A program made the translations under genes and the position numbers. A model generated the notes under the pieces. It had not been told where the DNA came from. It saw nothing but the letters and a program-made list of their open reading frames with translations, and did not search any database. A DNA stretch of 64,000 nt from NCBI GenBank assembly GCA_003996215.1, contig QJPP01000049.1, positions 1,302,001 to 1,366,000 of the forward strand, in the 5' to 3' direction. Below, one piece after another: positions 1 to 11,877 of this stretch; position 1 is the first letter of the stretch, and every line of letters starts with the position of its first letter. Source of the DNA: Jaltomata sinuosa. Lineage: Eukaryota; Streptophyta; Magnoliopsida; Solanales; Solanaceae.

Positions 1-812
1 AGATGGTTAACCGAGAAGGTGTGAGGCTAAACGTCTCAACGCCCAAAACCTGTGTTTTGCCGACATAGGGATGGTTCGATCCTAACTTAAGACGACCTTA
101 TCTTTTCCTCCACGAGGATGATTGTACTGGCCATATTGTATTGAAATCTCAACTCATGCGTCAAATATGGGTTGGGGCTTAGCCGGTCGAGCGTTGATCG
201 GACCCACATAGCCCGTGGTGTTGAATAGAAGTCGGTGATACCATCTAGTTCAGAAGTCTATTGTTTTCCCTTAACGGAATTCACTATGGATATTTATTGT
301 CATTGTATTGGAAGTGTTTTAAATGTCAACTTTTCAGATAAAGTATATTGTATCTATTTTATTTGTTCTGTGTACCACTACATACCACGTACTGACCGTC
401 TTTGGGCGTCTACATCGTTGTATGATGTAGGTTCAGAGGCACCTTCTCGTGATACTACGCAGCACTAGATTTGAGCAGAAAGATCCAGCTTTATTGGTGA
501 GCCCTCCATCCTTCGGAAGGCACCTTTATGACAGACATTTATAGTATTTGTTTTTATGGTATCGCCGGGCCTTGTCCTGGTATAGATGATTTCTTTTCTT
601 TATGGAATAGAGGCTTCGTAGATATGTATGGTTGGATCCCTTAAGGTTTGGTTTTGACTTATTTATATTGAACCAGATGTTTTAGTATTGTGTTCATCTT
701 TCTGCAACTCTTTATTATTGAATGTGCTTATTATGAATGCTAAGGGGTCTTCTCAGGCCTTCATTGGTTTGGAATGCCCGTTACATTCGGGGCCTAGTCT
801 CGGGTCATGACA
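1..812 (+). mobile_element. Right-hand part of a Tekay/Del-type gypsy LTR
   Basis: This stretch aligns by eye with the right-hand 785-800 bases of the LTRs of the two gypsy elements further right (compare the AGATGGTTAACC block at the start with about 7626, 14647 and 21695). It ends in CGGGTCATGACA, the same LTR terminus seen at 8455, 15435 and 22481. What follows is not the tRNA primer-binding site seen after the 5' LTRs, so this is a 3' LTR or a solo LTR. The left part lies outside the window. It appears to be inserted in the tail of the LINE fragment that follows. Confidence 0.85.
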
Positions 813-839
813 ACTTGCCTCCTATCAAGTTGACATAGT

Positions 840-2280
840 CCCTTTACCTCTCTTGGGAGCTCATTTTGAGAGTGATATAAGGTCCAATTTCCACTTGCAG
901 CTACTAATCTTGGTCATGTAGTCAGCCAACTGGTTGGCTTCTCCTAAACAGTGAGAAAAGTTGTGGGAAGTGTCTTTAAGGAGGCTAGTTATATTGCTCA
1001 CTGTCTTTGAGCTTCAAGTTGTTGGTATTCTTATTTTCCAACATGTTTTTTATCACAAGAGAATCAAGCTCAATATGCAAGTTGTTAAGATCATTTCGAA
1101 TACACCACTCTACTCCAAAGTTGACTGTCAGGTCCTCCGCTAGACTGTTACTGCTGCATCTAATAGGAATTGAATAGGCCATAATGAGATCTCCTCGGCT
1201 GTTTCTCATTGCTCCTCCTATCCCTGCAGATTTACTATCATTGTGAAAAGCTTCCATCCGAGTTAACTCTTATTATCCCCAGGCTAGGCTTATTCCAAAA
1301 TACTATGGAGCATCTCAAAACAGGCCTTAGTTTCTCAGAAATGTTGCAAATATTCTGCCAACTTTCAGCTATGTCCATCTTGCGGAAAGCATCACTAATT
1401 ATAGCTTTCATATTCCATCACTAATTATAGCTTTCATATTCCATGTGCAATTGGTGACCATTTTGTGTAGATAGAAGTTGTTATTATCTCCAAACTTGTA
1501 TGCAGACCAAGACTTCCAAATTTCCCAGCAAACCATAACAGGGACTGCCTGCAGAATGAGTTGCTGAAATCTGTTTTTGGCTTCTTTTTTTCCACCATTC
1601 ATTAAGGATGCCTCTTAGAGGCATATGATGATGAGTGATACCCAATGGATCTCCCATAGCCTTCTAGCTATAATTAGCCGCCTTCCCTTCCACAAAAATA
1701 TGTTGAATTGTTTCCTTATGAGGCACTGCACAACATACACAATCAACATCCTCATTGTTGCCAAATCTAGTCCTAGCTTCATTGAAAGAGAGTTTGCCAA
1801 AGAAAATTCTCCAACACAAGAAAGATTGTTTGAAAGGTATTGACTTGTGCCAGATATTCTTGATGGTGTTGTTGACCAGTCTATGAGTTCTTATCAGCTG
1901 CCATGCAGATTCATTGGAGTAGTTGCCATCCTCGGTTTTATTACATATAGCATAGTTTTTTTTATCTATCTCTCCAATTCTTATGGAGAGAATATAAAGA
2001 GTTATTTGACTAGGCAAAGTGTTGTACACACTCTGAGTATTCCACATGTTATTAATCATATAATCCTTAACTTTGGCTTTTGCATTGTTTCTGGTGATGT
2101 ATTCTGGGATGAGATAAGATAAAGGGCCCTTTTCTGTCCAGTTGTCCCACCAGAAGCTGCATTCACCAGAGTTAAGCTTCCATACAATGAACTTTTCACA
2201 TTTATCTCTTGCCATTAATAATTGCTTCCATACCTGAGAGTTGCCAGAGGCCCACTTCTTACCTCTTCGACGGTCCATAT
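840..2280 (-). pseudogene. 5'-truncated LINE (L1-type) ORF2, C-terminal part
   Basis: Read on the minus strand, 2278-1664 encodes a reverse-transcriptase zinc-binding region (zf-RVT type), with GECSFWWDNW near the start and a Cys/His cluster near the end. Then 1257-985 resembles a plant LINE RNase H domain (AGIGGAMRNSRGDLIMA, then WCIRNDLNNLHIELDS). A further RNase H end can be read at about 960-880 (HCLGEANQLADYMTK). The pieces are in different frames and separated by stops, so this is a dead copy. The endonuclease and most of the RT are missing, as expected for 5'-truncated LINE insertions. Exact ends are not certain. Confidence 0.8.
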
Positions 2281-2315
2281 TTAACCTCGTCCTTGCATGA
2301 TGTTTCCCAGTAGTG

Positions 2316-2642
2316 TGTAACAGTGATAGAAACTGTGATGAAGAAGAGAACAGAATGAAACTTTACTGGTTAACTAAAGTGCAAGGATCTTAAACACTGC
2401 ATTAACCAATAACAACCTTACTTCTCAAGAATTCTACTAGATTCATCTATTTAAACTAAAACATAAAGATAACTTCTAATACAAACAGTTACTGCTGTAG
2501 ATAACTATTGGTAACTACTATAGATAACTGCTTATATTTTTTATCCTATCTGAAACCAAGTAACTAAGATAAGATTATCTGCACATGCTTGTGCAGACTT
2601 TCTTCTAGAGTAAGTCCGTAAAGGAGCAGTCGTATCAGTGCA
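2316..2642 (-). mobile_element. 3' LTR of a minus-strand chromovirus
   Basis: On the minus strand this 327-base segment begins TGCACTGATACG immediately after a polypurine run (CAAGGGGGA) and ends CTATCACTGTTACA, giving the TG...CA ends of an LTR. It lies just downstream of a gypsy integrase-chromodomain remnant in the right orientation. The chromodomain reading frame runs on into it. The matching 5' LTR is absent because the element is truncated near 3868. The small size fits Reina-like chromoviruses; the lineage is an inference. Confidence 0.6.
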
Positions 2643-2651
2643 TCCCCCTTG
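2643..2651 (-). other. Polypurine tract of the minus-strand chromovirus
   Basis: The minus strand reads CAAGGGGGA directly before the inferred LTR start TGCACTG. Its position and composition match the plus-strand primer of an LTR retrotransposon. Confidence 0.55.
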
Positions 2652-3868
2652 AAAAGTCACCTTGTCATCTAGGCGAAAAGAAGAAAATTGATCTGCAATG
2701 AGATCATAGTTCTCCCAACTAGCTTCTTCAAGGGGAAGGTCAACCCATTGAACTAGCAATTCCAAAGAAGAAGCACCAGCTTCTTTGACCCATCGATGAG
2801 CAAGTATCTTGGCAGGAGATAGGGTGAGTTCCCAATCTTCAGTGAGAGAAAGAGGGGCTGGTGGTATAACAGATTGCTGACCATGAGCTGGATGGAGCAA
2901 AGATACATGGAAAATTGGATGGACTTTGTAAGAAGCTGGTAGCTCCAGTTCATACGCTACAGGTCCAACAAATCGTACAATTTTATATGGTCTGAAAAAT
3001 CGAGGTGACATTTTTTCTTACCTGCGTTGAGCCAAAGAACGTTGACGGTAAGGCTGAACACGTAGAAAGACATAATCTCCAACCTGAAAGTTAACATCTC
3101 AACGATGAGAATTAGCTTGCTGTTTCCGAATTTGGACCTTTAAAAGGTTATCCTTGAGAACTTTCAACATCGCATCTCGATTCAAAAGTTGTTCTTCAAG
3201 TCCAGCAATGTGTGTTTCTCCGTGAACAAAGGGAGAAATTGATGGAGGATCTCTACCATAAACAACCTTGAATGGGATAGTCTCTGTGGATGAGTGGAAG
3301 CCCATGTTAAAAGAAAATTTTGCCCATGGTAAATACTGACTCCATGTATGAGTTTGTTCCATAACAAAGCATCGTAAATAAGACTCCAAGCATCTATTAA
3401 CCACCTCGGTCTGTCCATCAGATTGTGGATGGTAAGACGTACCCATTCTTAGCCTTGTTTGACTAAGTCGAAAAAGCTCTTGCCAGAAAGCACTGAGAAA
3501 GATAACATCTCAATCAGATAGAATTGATCGAGCAATGCCATAGAGATGGGTGAGAAAGTGGGATGAAATAAGAATACTTGTTGAGACGATCTACAACAAC
3601 CAAAATTGCATCATAACAACCAGATTTGGGAAGTCTTACAATGAAGTCAACTGAGATATCTTCCCATATTCTATCAGGTATAGGCAAGGGTTGTAGAAGT
3701 CCAGCAGGTGCTAAAGCTTGGCATTTGGCCTGTTGACAAACCAAACAGTTCTGAACAAAGATCTTAATATCATGCTTCATCCTTGGCCAGAAAAAGTTGG
3801 AGGAAAGGCGCTTCAAGGTTTTCAAATATTCTCCATGTCCGGCAGAAGGTGTATCGTGAGATTCACCC
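2652..3868 (-). pseudogene. Chromovirus integrase and chromodomain remnant
   Basis: Minus-strand segments at 3888-3514, 3446-3099 and 3011-2541 together read as the C-terminal half of a Ty3/gypsy polyprotein. They hold the integrase zinc-binding region (HDTPSAGH ... CLVCQ), the start of the core (DISVDFIVRLP), the late core (TSYHPQSDGQTEVVNR), the GPVAYELELP and HPIFHVSLL region, and a chromodomain (ILAHRWVK ... LVQW ... EASWE). The second catalytic region is broken by a stop (ILSD followed by TGA near 3510), so integrase is dead. Gag, protease and RT are missing; homology stops near 3868. The chromodomain marks a chromovirus, and the Reina-like assignment is tentative. Confidence 0.85.
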
Positions 3869-4738
3869 CTTCCGGGCTTTCCCACCACTAATTCGACTTA
3901 AACTACTACTTTTATGGATAAAATAAGCAAATTATGGGAATTAAAGCATGAATCAACCATAAACAACATAACCCAAGAACTCAACACCCTAGAATCTCCC
4001 TTTTTTCCCGGATCCCACATTTTTAGGTTAATCCAAACCTTTCCCTAAACTCGCAGTTAGCTATTCTACTGCTAAGAAATATAGTACTAAGTTAGGAGAG
4101 CAAAATCCTTACCTTTGGGACAAAAAAAGGTTAAAACGGATTTGAGATCGTCCAAATCGCCCTTGCCCTTCTCCAAAACGTTCTTGGGGAAAAACTGAAC
4201 GTCATGGGGAAGTTTCTACATTAAAATCCGACTTATTCCGCTATAGCGGTCCATACACCGCTATAGCGGTGCCGCCTTAGTGGAAATGACCGCTATGGCG
4301 ATGCTGACCGTCGTTGACTTTCGCTATAGCGGGAATTTCTCCACTATAGCAAAAATGTTGTAGTGCAGTGTCAACTGCTCTAGCGGTTGACATGGGATAG
4401 AATCTCGAAAAATGCCCCAAAAGGGTCCATTTTACAACACACCTTAAATTCTGATGTTCTGAAATAATCCCTTCACGTCAACCTTAATACCGGGAGTTCT
4501 ACTTACCCAAATTTGTTTCCGAAAAGTCTCCCAGACTCCTTAATGTCTTAGCTAATGGGAAAACTATCTCAATATAAGACTAGTCACCCAATCCTCACCC
4601 GGATTGCCCTTGACCATGCCTCGCTCAAAAACCGTTTGAGACTAGCCTAGCCCAAAAATTCCAACTCACAAACCCAGAAGTTTTCTAACCCAAAACTTGG
4701 CACGAAGGTTTACCCATAATGACAGACCCGGTCGTTAC
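3869..4738 (-). mobile_element. LTR fragment of a gypsy-type element
   Basis: On the minus strand the segment starts TGTAACGACCGGGTCTGTC at 4738, a start typical of plant gypsy LTRs (TGTAAC...). It carries two perfect copies of CCGCTATAGCGG (4238-4249 and 4258-4269) and several degenerate ones up to about 4390. No coding sequence can be seen. The lower end adjoins the truncated chromovirus and is not defined. Confidence 0.5.
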
Positions 4739-6997
4739 AAATCCATTTCCTTTTTCATACGCTTTACACCTCCCTGTTAGTAATACTAAGAACTTATATG
4801 CCTTGTCCCAAACTTTCCTATTTCATTCTGCTGCCAACTCCACCACCCGGAGATTCTACACCTTGACACCTACGCCTTCCCAAGTCACCTTAACACTTAG
4901 ACTTTCCAAGTCGCCTTTTACTCTAGTCCGAAAACTATGTCCTGACCTGGAACACCATTTTCTTATCTCCGCCAATCAATATGACTCAGCATCAGGAGAA
5001 TCCCAATTACTCAACGACTAGACCACCTACAGTCATACCACTACCTATATGTACCGACCCACCCTGGGCCCCTAAGACAATTACCTAACATGTAATAACA
5101 GCCCGTAACACAATCACAGACTCTCAGTCTTCATTCTAACTTATCAACCACGTGAAATAGGTTCAACAATCATTTAACAACAAACAATAATATGACATTT
5201 ACCCTTTTTCATTACCTGGACCAATCAAGGATCCCTAGACCAACACCCAAGTGTTAACATGTGATGCCCGATCCACCCTAGGACCATCCACACATTTAAG
5301 TGTAACAACCCGCCTCTTAAGGACCAATAATAATCAAACACAAATTCAACAAGCAACCCGATCCACACATAGAACCATCGACAAATACAGTCAACAATGC
5401 ATAATTAAACCCGTACCAGGCGTGGTACCCGAGCCAATCAATATAGAACCTATACCAGGTGTGGTACCCGAGCCAACCTTTAGTATTCCGTATCAGGCAT
5501 GGTACCCAAGCCAATAATTAGTATTCTATACCAGGCGTGGTACCCGAGCCAACCAAATATCACACAAAACCAACAGTCAATCATTAAATGAACAGAAAAC
5601 ACCCTTGTAAAACCAACAAGCAATAATCAAGTTCACTTTATATAATTGACACCCCAAATACTTGGACATTCATAACTTCCTTTCCTAGGCATGAAATCAC
5701 ATATATTACTAAGCTATAGTTACATGTATATACATTGCATATTGGCAAGACAATAACCATCACCTACATTTACAATCAGGTTCGCAACCCCAACCTTGAA
5801 TTCTTGTCCGGAGACTAAGTCCCGGTTCACCCCCTAGGAACGTATTCAACTGACACATCAATTTAGGAACCCCCATTTTTAGACAAAACAACATAGAGAA
5901 GACACCTCCTAACATTGGTGCCTCAACCATTTTTGTTTACCCTATTTCTTTTATATCGAATCATTCTCGAAGCCCTCTATAATTAGTCATTTATTTACCC
6001 ATAGTATTTCCACTTCGCCGAACCTTCCCAACAATTTGTTTCCTGGATTCTTGCCTTGCACGCTAATTAATAACTATAAACAACCCGGAATGAGACACAT
6101 CACCCCAACCCTATCACTTCATATTCCAAGACCAGTTAAAACGCAACAATCCTCCAGACTCCGTGCCCGAAGGCCTAAACATGAATTCCATTCAGCCTAT
6201 AACAATAATATGAAATGAAAACAGGTCTAAGTCTACTCAATGAAAAGAACCTAGCCTACCTGGAAGCCAAGCAGCTGCACAACGCATATTCTGGCTCCGT
6301 AAAGCATTTTCCTGACGGATAACAAGCCCAAACTCCATGGTTTCGCATCCTTTTAATCGGAATTTCTCCTTCTCATGACTCCCAAGCCATAGAGTAGCCT
6401 AGGAGGATTTTTGGAGTAACCCTCGTATATTTTTCAACTGAGTAGGAGGAGTCTAAAATATAAATATCGTGTTTCTGATTTCTGTTTTCTGCTATACCGC
6501 TATAGCGGACGGCAAACCTCTATAGTGGCAGCGCTATAGCGAAATAATTTTCACTATAGCGGGGTGACGTCAACCCGGATCAATTTTTAAAAATCTAAAA
6601 TTTTCGTCATGTCACCACACTTAACAAAAGTACAAATTTTAATCATTCCCAAAATTTATGATAAGATGATTTCTAAAATAACGACAAATCAGGTCATTAC
6701 CCGAGACACTCACAAACAAAGAAACAATTACAAATAACTTGATGGATTTTGTTGATTATTTATTTATTTTACAAAAATCGGGGGGCTTTATCAATTTTTG
6801 AAGTGTAAAATTGCAATCTATGAGTATAAATAAAAATAACGGAAGTATTTCATCATAGAACTTGTATGATCTAGTAGTAGAATTGTTCAATATCACAATG
6901 ACGAGACAATATTTTTTGATATATAGAGTCTTGAAAACCCAACAGAGTCCGTGAAATCTTTATACAAATGAATTATCATTACTCTACAGAATCTCCA

Positions 6998-7000
<3 letters not shown>
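4739..7000. other. Non-coding, mostly retrotransposon-derived DNA
   Basis: No ORF here resembles a known protein. CCGCTATAGCGG recurs at 6497-6508 with degenerate copies to about 6560. A possible LTR start in minus orientation (TAATGACCTGATTTGTCG) lies near 6700. Together with the LTR fragment ending at 4738 this may be a coding-free minus-strand element, but the two ends do not align well. From about 6720 to 7000 the sequence looks like ordinary AT-rich intergenic DNA. Confidence 0.4.
5415..5553 (+). repeat. Tandem repeat, about 45-bp unit, about 3-4 copies
   Basis: The phrase ACCAGGCGTGGTACCCGAGCC recurs, with small changes, at about 5415, 5454, 5487 and 5530. The copies are separated by AT-rich spacers such as AATCAATATAGAACCT. 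Such short tandem repeats are common in plant gypsy LTRs and untranslated regions, which fits the surroundings. Confidence 0.7.

Positions 7001-7052
<52 letters not shown>
7001..7052. repeat. (AT)26 microsatellite
   Basis: Uninterrupted AT dinucleotides over 52 bases. Confidence 0.98.
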
Positions 7053-7054
<2 letters not shown>

Positions 7055-7229
7055 CTTTGTTATTTCACTCAACTTTTGATTTTTTTTTCAAATAAATTAG
7101 CGTCATTACCGGCCACCGACCACTCAATCACGTCTAAGAACTTGATAACTTTCAAAAGCATGAACTTTTTTTTCAACTTTTGTATCAAAGTTGTGTCACA
7201 TGATTGTGACTATCAACCAATTAACAAAT
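7053..7229. repeat. Left flank of element A; diverged copy of 31318-31433
   Basis: The stretch CAACTTTTGTATCAAAGTTG, then CACATGATTGTGACTATCAA and AATTAACAAA, occurs again at about 31373-31428 with few differences. There it continues into CCCTTTCGAGGC instead of an LTR. After element A the same continuation appears as ACAACCCTTTCGAT at 13057. This copy is therefore the filled site and the copy at 31.4 kb the unfilled paralogue. The left copy has about 70 extra bases (around 7083-7150). Confidence 0.75.
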
Positions 7230-8455
7230 TGTAACACCCCAATTGAAGCGTGACTTTAATTATGGATTTGTGAATTTGGGATAGATCTGAAGCCTTGAGA
7301 AATGATTACTATGGAAATTGTTTATTACCTAAGTAATTGAGTTTTAACGGGAATAGGTGGATCTTCTTAACTTCCTTGGTTTTGAAATGATTGTTTTATA
7401 ATGAATGGAATTAAAACCTTGAGGGATTTGGTTGTTAAATGAGTTAAAAGATCCTTAAATACGGGACTATTGATGTTTGAGTGATAAAGGCATAATACGG
7501 TAAGTGCTACTTGTAAGTCTTGGTATAATAGTACCAACTCACGTATGCCATAATAATGTAAAGGGTCCCAAAATGAATGATTTGTTAAAGGTTTAAAGAG
7601 TTAAAATATGGGCTTAAGAGGATTAGATGGTTAACCAAGAAGGTATGAGTCGAATGGGACTCCATACCTAAAACCATGTTATGTAGACACGGGTATGAGT
7701 CGAACGAGGCTCTTACCTCTGAGTTGAACGGTGCTCTCTACTGTACGCTTGATTTGTTTAGTTGTATGTAGTTACGAGGTGATTATAATATGATGCTCTG
7801 ATCCTTGCGGCAACTTGGATTGGAGGCTCTTTCGATCGAGTTATGATCGGACCCACATAGCCCGTGGTGAAATAAATGTCAGTTACACCATCTAATCTAG
7901 AAGTAATATATCTATAAAATTGGTAATACTTGTCGATTTGGAAATTGTCTCATCTTCTATGTTTATGATCTATGATTATGTTTTATGACTTGCTTTATAA
8001 ATTGTGATATCCCTTCCTATGGGTTGCATACCAGTACTTGTCGTACTGACCATCTTCGGATGCTGTATCATTTTATGATGCAGGTTCCGAGACCTATCCT
8101 CGTGGTTCCGTGCAGCACTAGGATCTTTGGGATTTCAATAAGCAAGTGGTGAGCCCTCCATACTTCCGGAAGACATATGTTTCTCCTTATTAGTTGGTTT
8201 GAGAACTCAATTTCGTTTTATGGTATCGTCAGGGCCATGTCCCAAATTAGGAGTTTATTCTTGATGTTAGAGGCTTTGTAGACTGGTATTAGTAAGGCAA
8301 TTGTTAGTCCATTTATACAGTTGGATTTATTTTATAATGGGCCTGCTTCCGCTAATCTTTTATACTTGTGCGTATGATGAATGATAAGGGGTTGACTCAG
8401 GCCTCTTTAGTCTGCGTCGCCCGTTACGTGCGAGGCCTAGTCTCGGGTCATGACA
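7230..8455 (+). mobile_element. 5' LTR of element A
   Basis: Starts TGTAACACCCCAATTG and ends CGGGTCATGACA, followed five bases later by the primer-binding site. From about 7244 (AAGCGTGACTTTAAT) to the end it aligns with the LTRs of element B from about 14264 on. The 5' part of B's LTR has no counterpart here. Confidence 0.88.
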
Positions 8456-8459
8456 AACT

Positions 8460-8471
8460 TGGTATCAGAGC
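8460..8471 (+). other. Primer-binding site of element A (tRNA-iMet)
   Basis: TGGTATCAGAGC, complementary to the 3' end of plant initiator tRNA-Met, starts four bases after the LTR end. The same site occurs in element B at 15440-15451. Confidence 0.9.
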
Positions 8472-8667
8472 ACGGTTCATGGTCTTAGGGTGTCTACAAA
8501 GCTGTGTCGAGTAGAGTTCGTATTATGGGTGTGAAGCGCGCCACACTTATAACACGGAGGCTACAAGGCATTTAAGAATGTTTCCCTTTCTTCATAGTCT
8601 ATTTCGTGCTAGATGAACCTAGATCTAGTAAGATCCTTCTAACTCTTAAATTTCCGCATTTCAGATC

Positions 8668-10043
8668 ATGCCTCCAAGAAGGACTACCGGATCAGGAATC
8701 ATAGCCGAAACCTCTATCCCCAATGGGACAGCTACAGAAGAGGTCTGTCCTACTCACGTAATGTAGACCTATTATGGAGTCCACACTAACGGTTCCGTTG
8801 CTCCTACGGGGAACCCACCAGTCCCTCCTACTACTTCCCATTTTACTGCTCCTGCTATGACCCCTGCTACTGATCCTGATATGGTCCCCACTCGAGCTCC
8901 CAGGACCAGTACTACTCGAGTCCATCCCCCACAGGGTGAGATTACAAATGCTGAGTTCAAGCAGACTATGCAGATGCTTGCTCACCTGTGTCCTCTCAGT
9001 CTTGCCAGTCAAGAAGTGTTGGTGCTAACACCATGTTTTTAGATACTTCTAGAGTGGGTCAGTTTATGCAGCTGAATCCACCAGTCTTCACGGGGTCCAA
9101 TGCTGAAGAAGACCCTCAGGACTTTGTGGATGAAATGGAGAAGATATTCAGGGTCATGCATACTAGCGACACTGAGGGAGTGGAAATGGCATCCTATCAG
9201 CTGAAAAGGGTGGCCTATCACTGGTATGATGAATGGGAAGAGATGAGGGGTGAAAATGTCGAGCCTGCCATATGGGAAGATTTTTCTGAAGTGTTTCTTG
9301 ACCACTATTTTCTGCAAGAATTGAGAGAAGTTAAAGCGGAAGAATTTGTGAATCTGAGACAGAATAATCTGTCAAAGAATATGCTTTGAAGTTTAACCAA
9401 CTATCTCGTTACAAATGGCATCTCTGATGACTTGGTGTTATCGTGCAAATCAGCGATGTTGAATAAGGATATGGATATACCTAGATTGGTGGTGTATATA
9501 CAGCAAGTTGAAAAAGAGAATAAAAAGCAAGCCGAGGTAGTAGAATGCCAAACTAAGAGGGCAAGGCCAGTAGACCAGGAGACAGACCGTCAACATGCTA
9601 GTAAGGGGGAGAGACGTCAATTCAGAAAGAGGTCTTGGGTTCATGCTCACTCATCTTATAGTGCACCAGACCCTAATCCTGCGGGAGATCAACGATCCCA
9701 GCATAATCATGGCTCCAGAATACCGAGCACTCAGTCACAGGGCACTATGGTCCAGTCCGCGCCATCTTATCCTCCTTGCAGCACTTGTGGGAAATTGCAC
9801 TGCGGAAAATGCTATCACAGTGGTCGTACATGTTATGGATGTGATCAACTCGGGCATATTCAGTGTGATTGTCCTTTGGCTAAAGGAACTTCTAGGGTGA
9901 CTAAGACCCAGGCCACTACTTCTGCAACCCTTTCTGCAAAGTGTGCTACTTCGGGTACCGGTGGAGGTCGTAACCATTTGTATGGATTGTCCACTCGTCA
10001 GGAATCAGAGGCCTCGCCAGATGTTGTCATGGGTATGTTATAG
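8668..10043 (+). pseudogene. gag of element A
   Basis: The start ATG at 8668 (MPPRRTT) matches the position of ATG 15649 in element B. The capsid-type region (VFTGSNAEEDPQDFVDEMEK, about 9085-9150) and a CCHC zinc knuckle (CYGCDQLGHIQCDC, about 9832-9875) are recognisable. Damage: TAG at 8764 where B has CAG; a one-base loss near 8987; small losses near 9365; a deletion of about 45-50 bases near 9410 relative to B; and TAG at 10041 where B again has CAG. In this lineage gag and pol normally form one reading frame, and most of that frame can still be followed. Confidence 0.85.
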
Positions 10044-11877
10044 ATTTTCTCCCGTGATGTTTATGTGTTACTTGACCCTGGTTCCATCTTATCTTACGTG
10101 ACCCCCTATGTGGCGGTAAACTTTGGTTTTGCTCCTGAAGATATTCCTAAACCCTTCTTAGTCTCCACCCCTGTCGGTGATTCCATTGTTTCTAAGAGGG
10201 TCTATAAAGATTGTGTTGTAACTATTTTACTTAAAGATACGATTATAGATTTGGTAGAGCTTGATATGATAGAGTTTGATGCAATTTTGGAGATGGATTG
10301 GCTTCACTCCTGCTATGCTAATATGGACTGTAGGACTAGAAAGGTCAAATTCTGTTTCCCTAACAAACCAATCCTCGAATGGGAGGGTAGTCCTGTAGGG
10401 CCTAAGGGAAAGTTTATCTCCTATATTAGGGCTCGAAATTTGATATCTAAAGGATGTTTCTACCATCTAGTTCGGGTCAGTGATTCTAATGTCGAAAGTC
10501 CCCCACTCCAGTCTGTGTCCATAGTTAACAAATTTCTTGAGGTGTTTCTCGAAGACCTTCCCGGAGTCCCTCCTGATAGGGAAATAGACTTTGGGATATA
10601 CCTTCTGCCTAACACTAGACCCATTTCCATTCCACCATATAGGATGGCTCCCGCGGAGTTGAAAGAGTTAAAGGAGCAGTTAAAAGACCTCATTGATAAA
10701 GGTTTCATCCGTCCTAGTGTCTCTCCTTGGGGTGCCCCCGTACTCTTCATGCGAAAGAAAGATGGGTCCCTCCATATGTGTATTAATTATCGCCAACTGA
10801 ATAAGGTCACCGTGAAAAACAAGTACCCTATTCCTAGGATCGATGATCTCTTTGACCAACTACAGGGTGCTAAATATTTTTCCAAAATCGATCTTCATTC
10901 GGGTTACCATCAGTTGAAATTTAGGGAAGCTGACATCCCTAAAACTGCTTTTTGTACCCGATATGGCCCTTTCGAATTCTTAGTCATGTCCTTTGGTTTG
11001 ACTAATGCTCCTGCAGCATTCATGGATCTTATGAACAAGGTGTTTAAGGAATTTATGGATATGTTTGTTATTGTATTTATTGATGACATCCTGGTTTACT
11101 CCCGAAGTGAGGAGGAGCATGTCAATCACCTCTGTATCGTGCTTCGGACTCTTAAGGAGCGAGAATTATATGCCAAATTTTCCAAGTGCAAAGTTTGGCT
11201 AGACTCGGTAGCTTTCCTCAGTCATATTGTGTCTAGTGAAAGAATAAAAGTGGATCCTAAAAAGATTGAGGCGGTAAAGAAATGGCCCAAACCCATGACT
11301 CCGACTGACATTAGGAGTTTCTTGGGTTTGGTGGGATACTATAGGAGATTTGTGGAGAATTTTTCCTCTATAGTTGCTCCATTGACGAGGCTCACGCAGA
11401 AAAAGGCTAAGTTCATATGGTCCGAAGGTTGTGAAGGAAGCTTTGAGAAATTGAAGAACCTCTTGACTTCTGCTCCTGTCTTGACCCTACCTGAGGGTAT
11501 TGAGGGGTTCGTGGTTTATTGTGATGCATCCCAGATGGTACTTGGGTGTGTACTTATGCAGTATGGGAAAGTTGTGGCTTATGCTTCCAGGTAATTGAAG
11601 GTGCACGAAAAGAACTACCCGACCCATGACCTCAAATTGGCGACTGTGGTCTTTGCACTTAAGATCTAGCATCATTATTTGTATGGGGTGCACGTGGACA
11701 TCTTCACCGACCATAAGAGTTTGCAATATGTTTTCACCCAAAAAGATCTGAATCTCAGGTAGAGGAGGTGGCTTGAATTGTTGAAGGACTACGACATGAG
11801 CTTGCATTATCACCCAGGTAAAGCTAACGTAGTTGCTGATGCTCTTAGCAGGTTGTCTATGGGGAGTCTCTCTCATG
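10044..11877 (+). pseudogene. Protease, reverse transcriptase and RNase H of element A
   Basis: The reading frame 10065-11594 is open for 509 codons. It starts with a protease active-site region (LLDPGSILSYVTP), followed by the linker (IPPYRMAPAELKELKEQL), RT (KIDLHSGYHQLK; catalytic FIDD at about 11080) and the start of RNase H (VYCDAS). TAA at 11592 replaces a CAA that B retains. RNase H continues to about 11860 with two more TAG stops (about 11668 and 11759) and ends in the normal HYHPGKANVVADALSRL region. The RT core is the best-preserved coding stretch in the window, but it cannot be expressed as a full polyprotein. Confidence 0.9.

Noticed and set aside
4719..5021. Plus-strand ORF of 100 codons
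   Set aside because: It runs across an inferred LTR boundary and has no recognisable domain.
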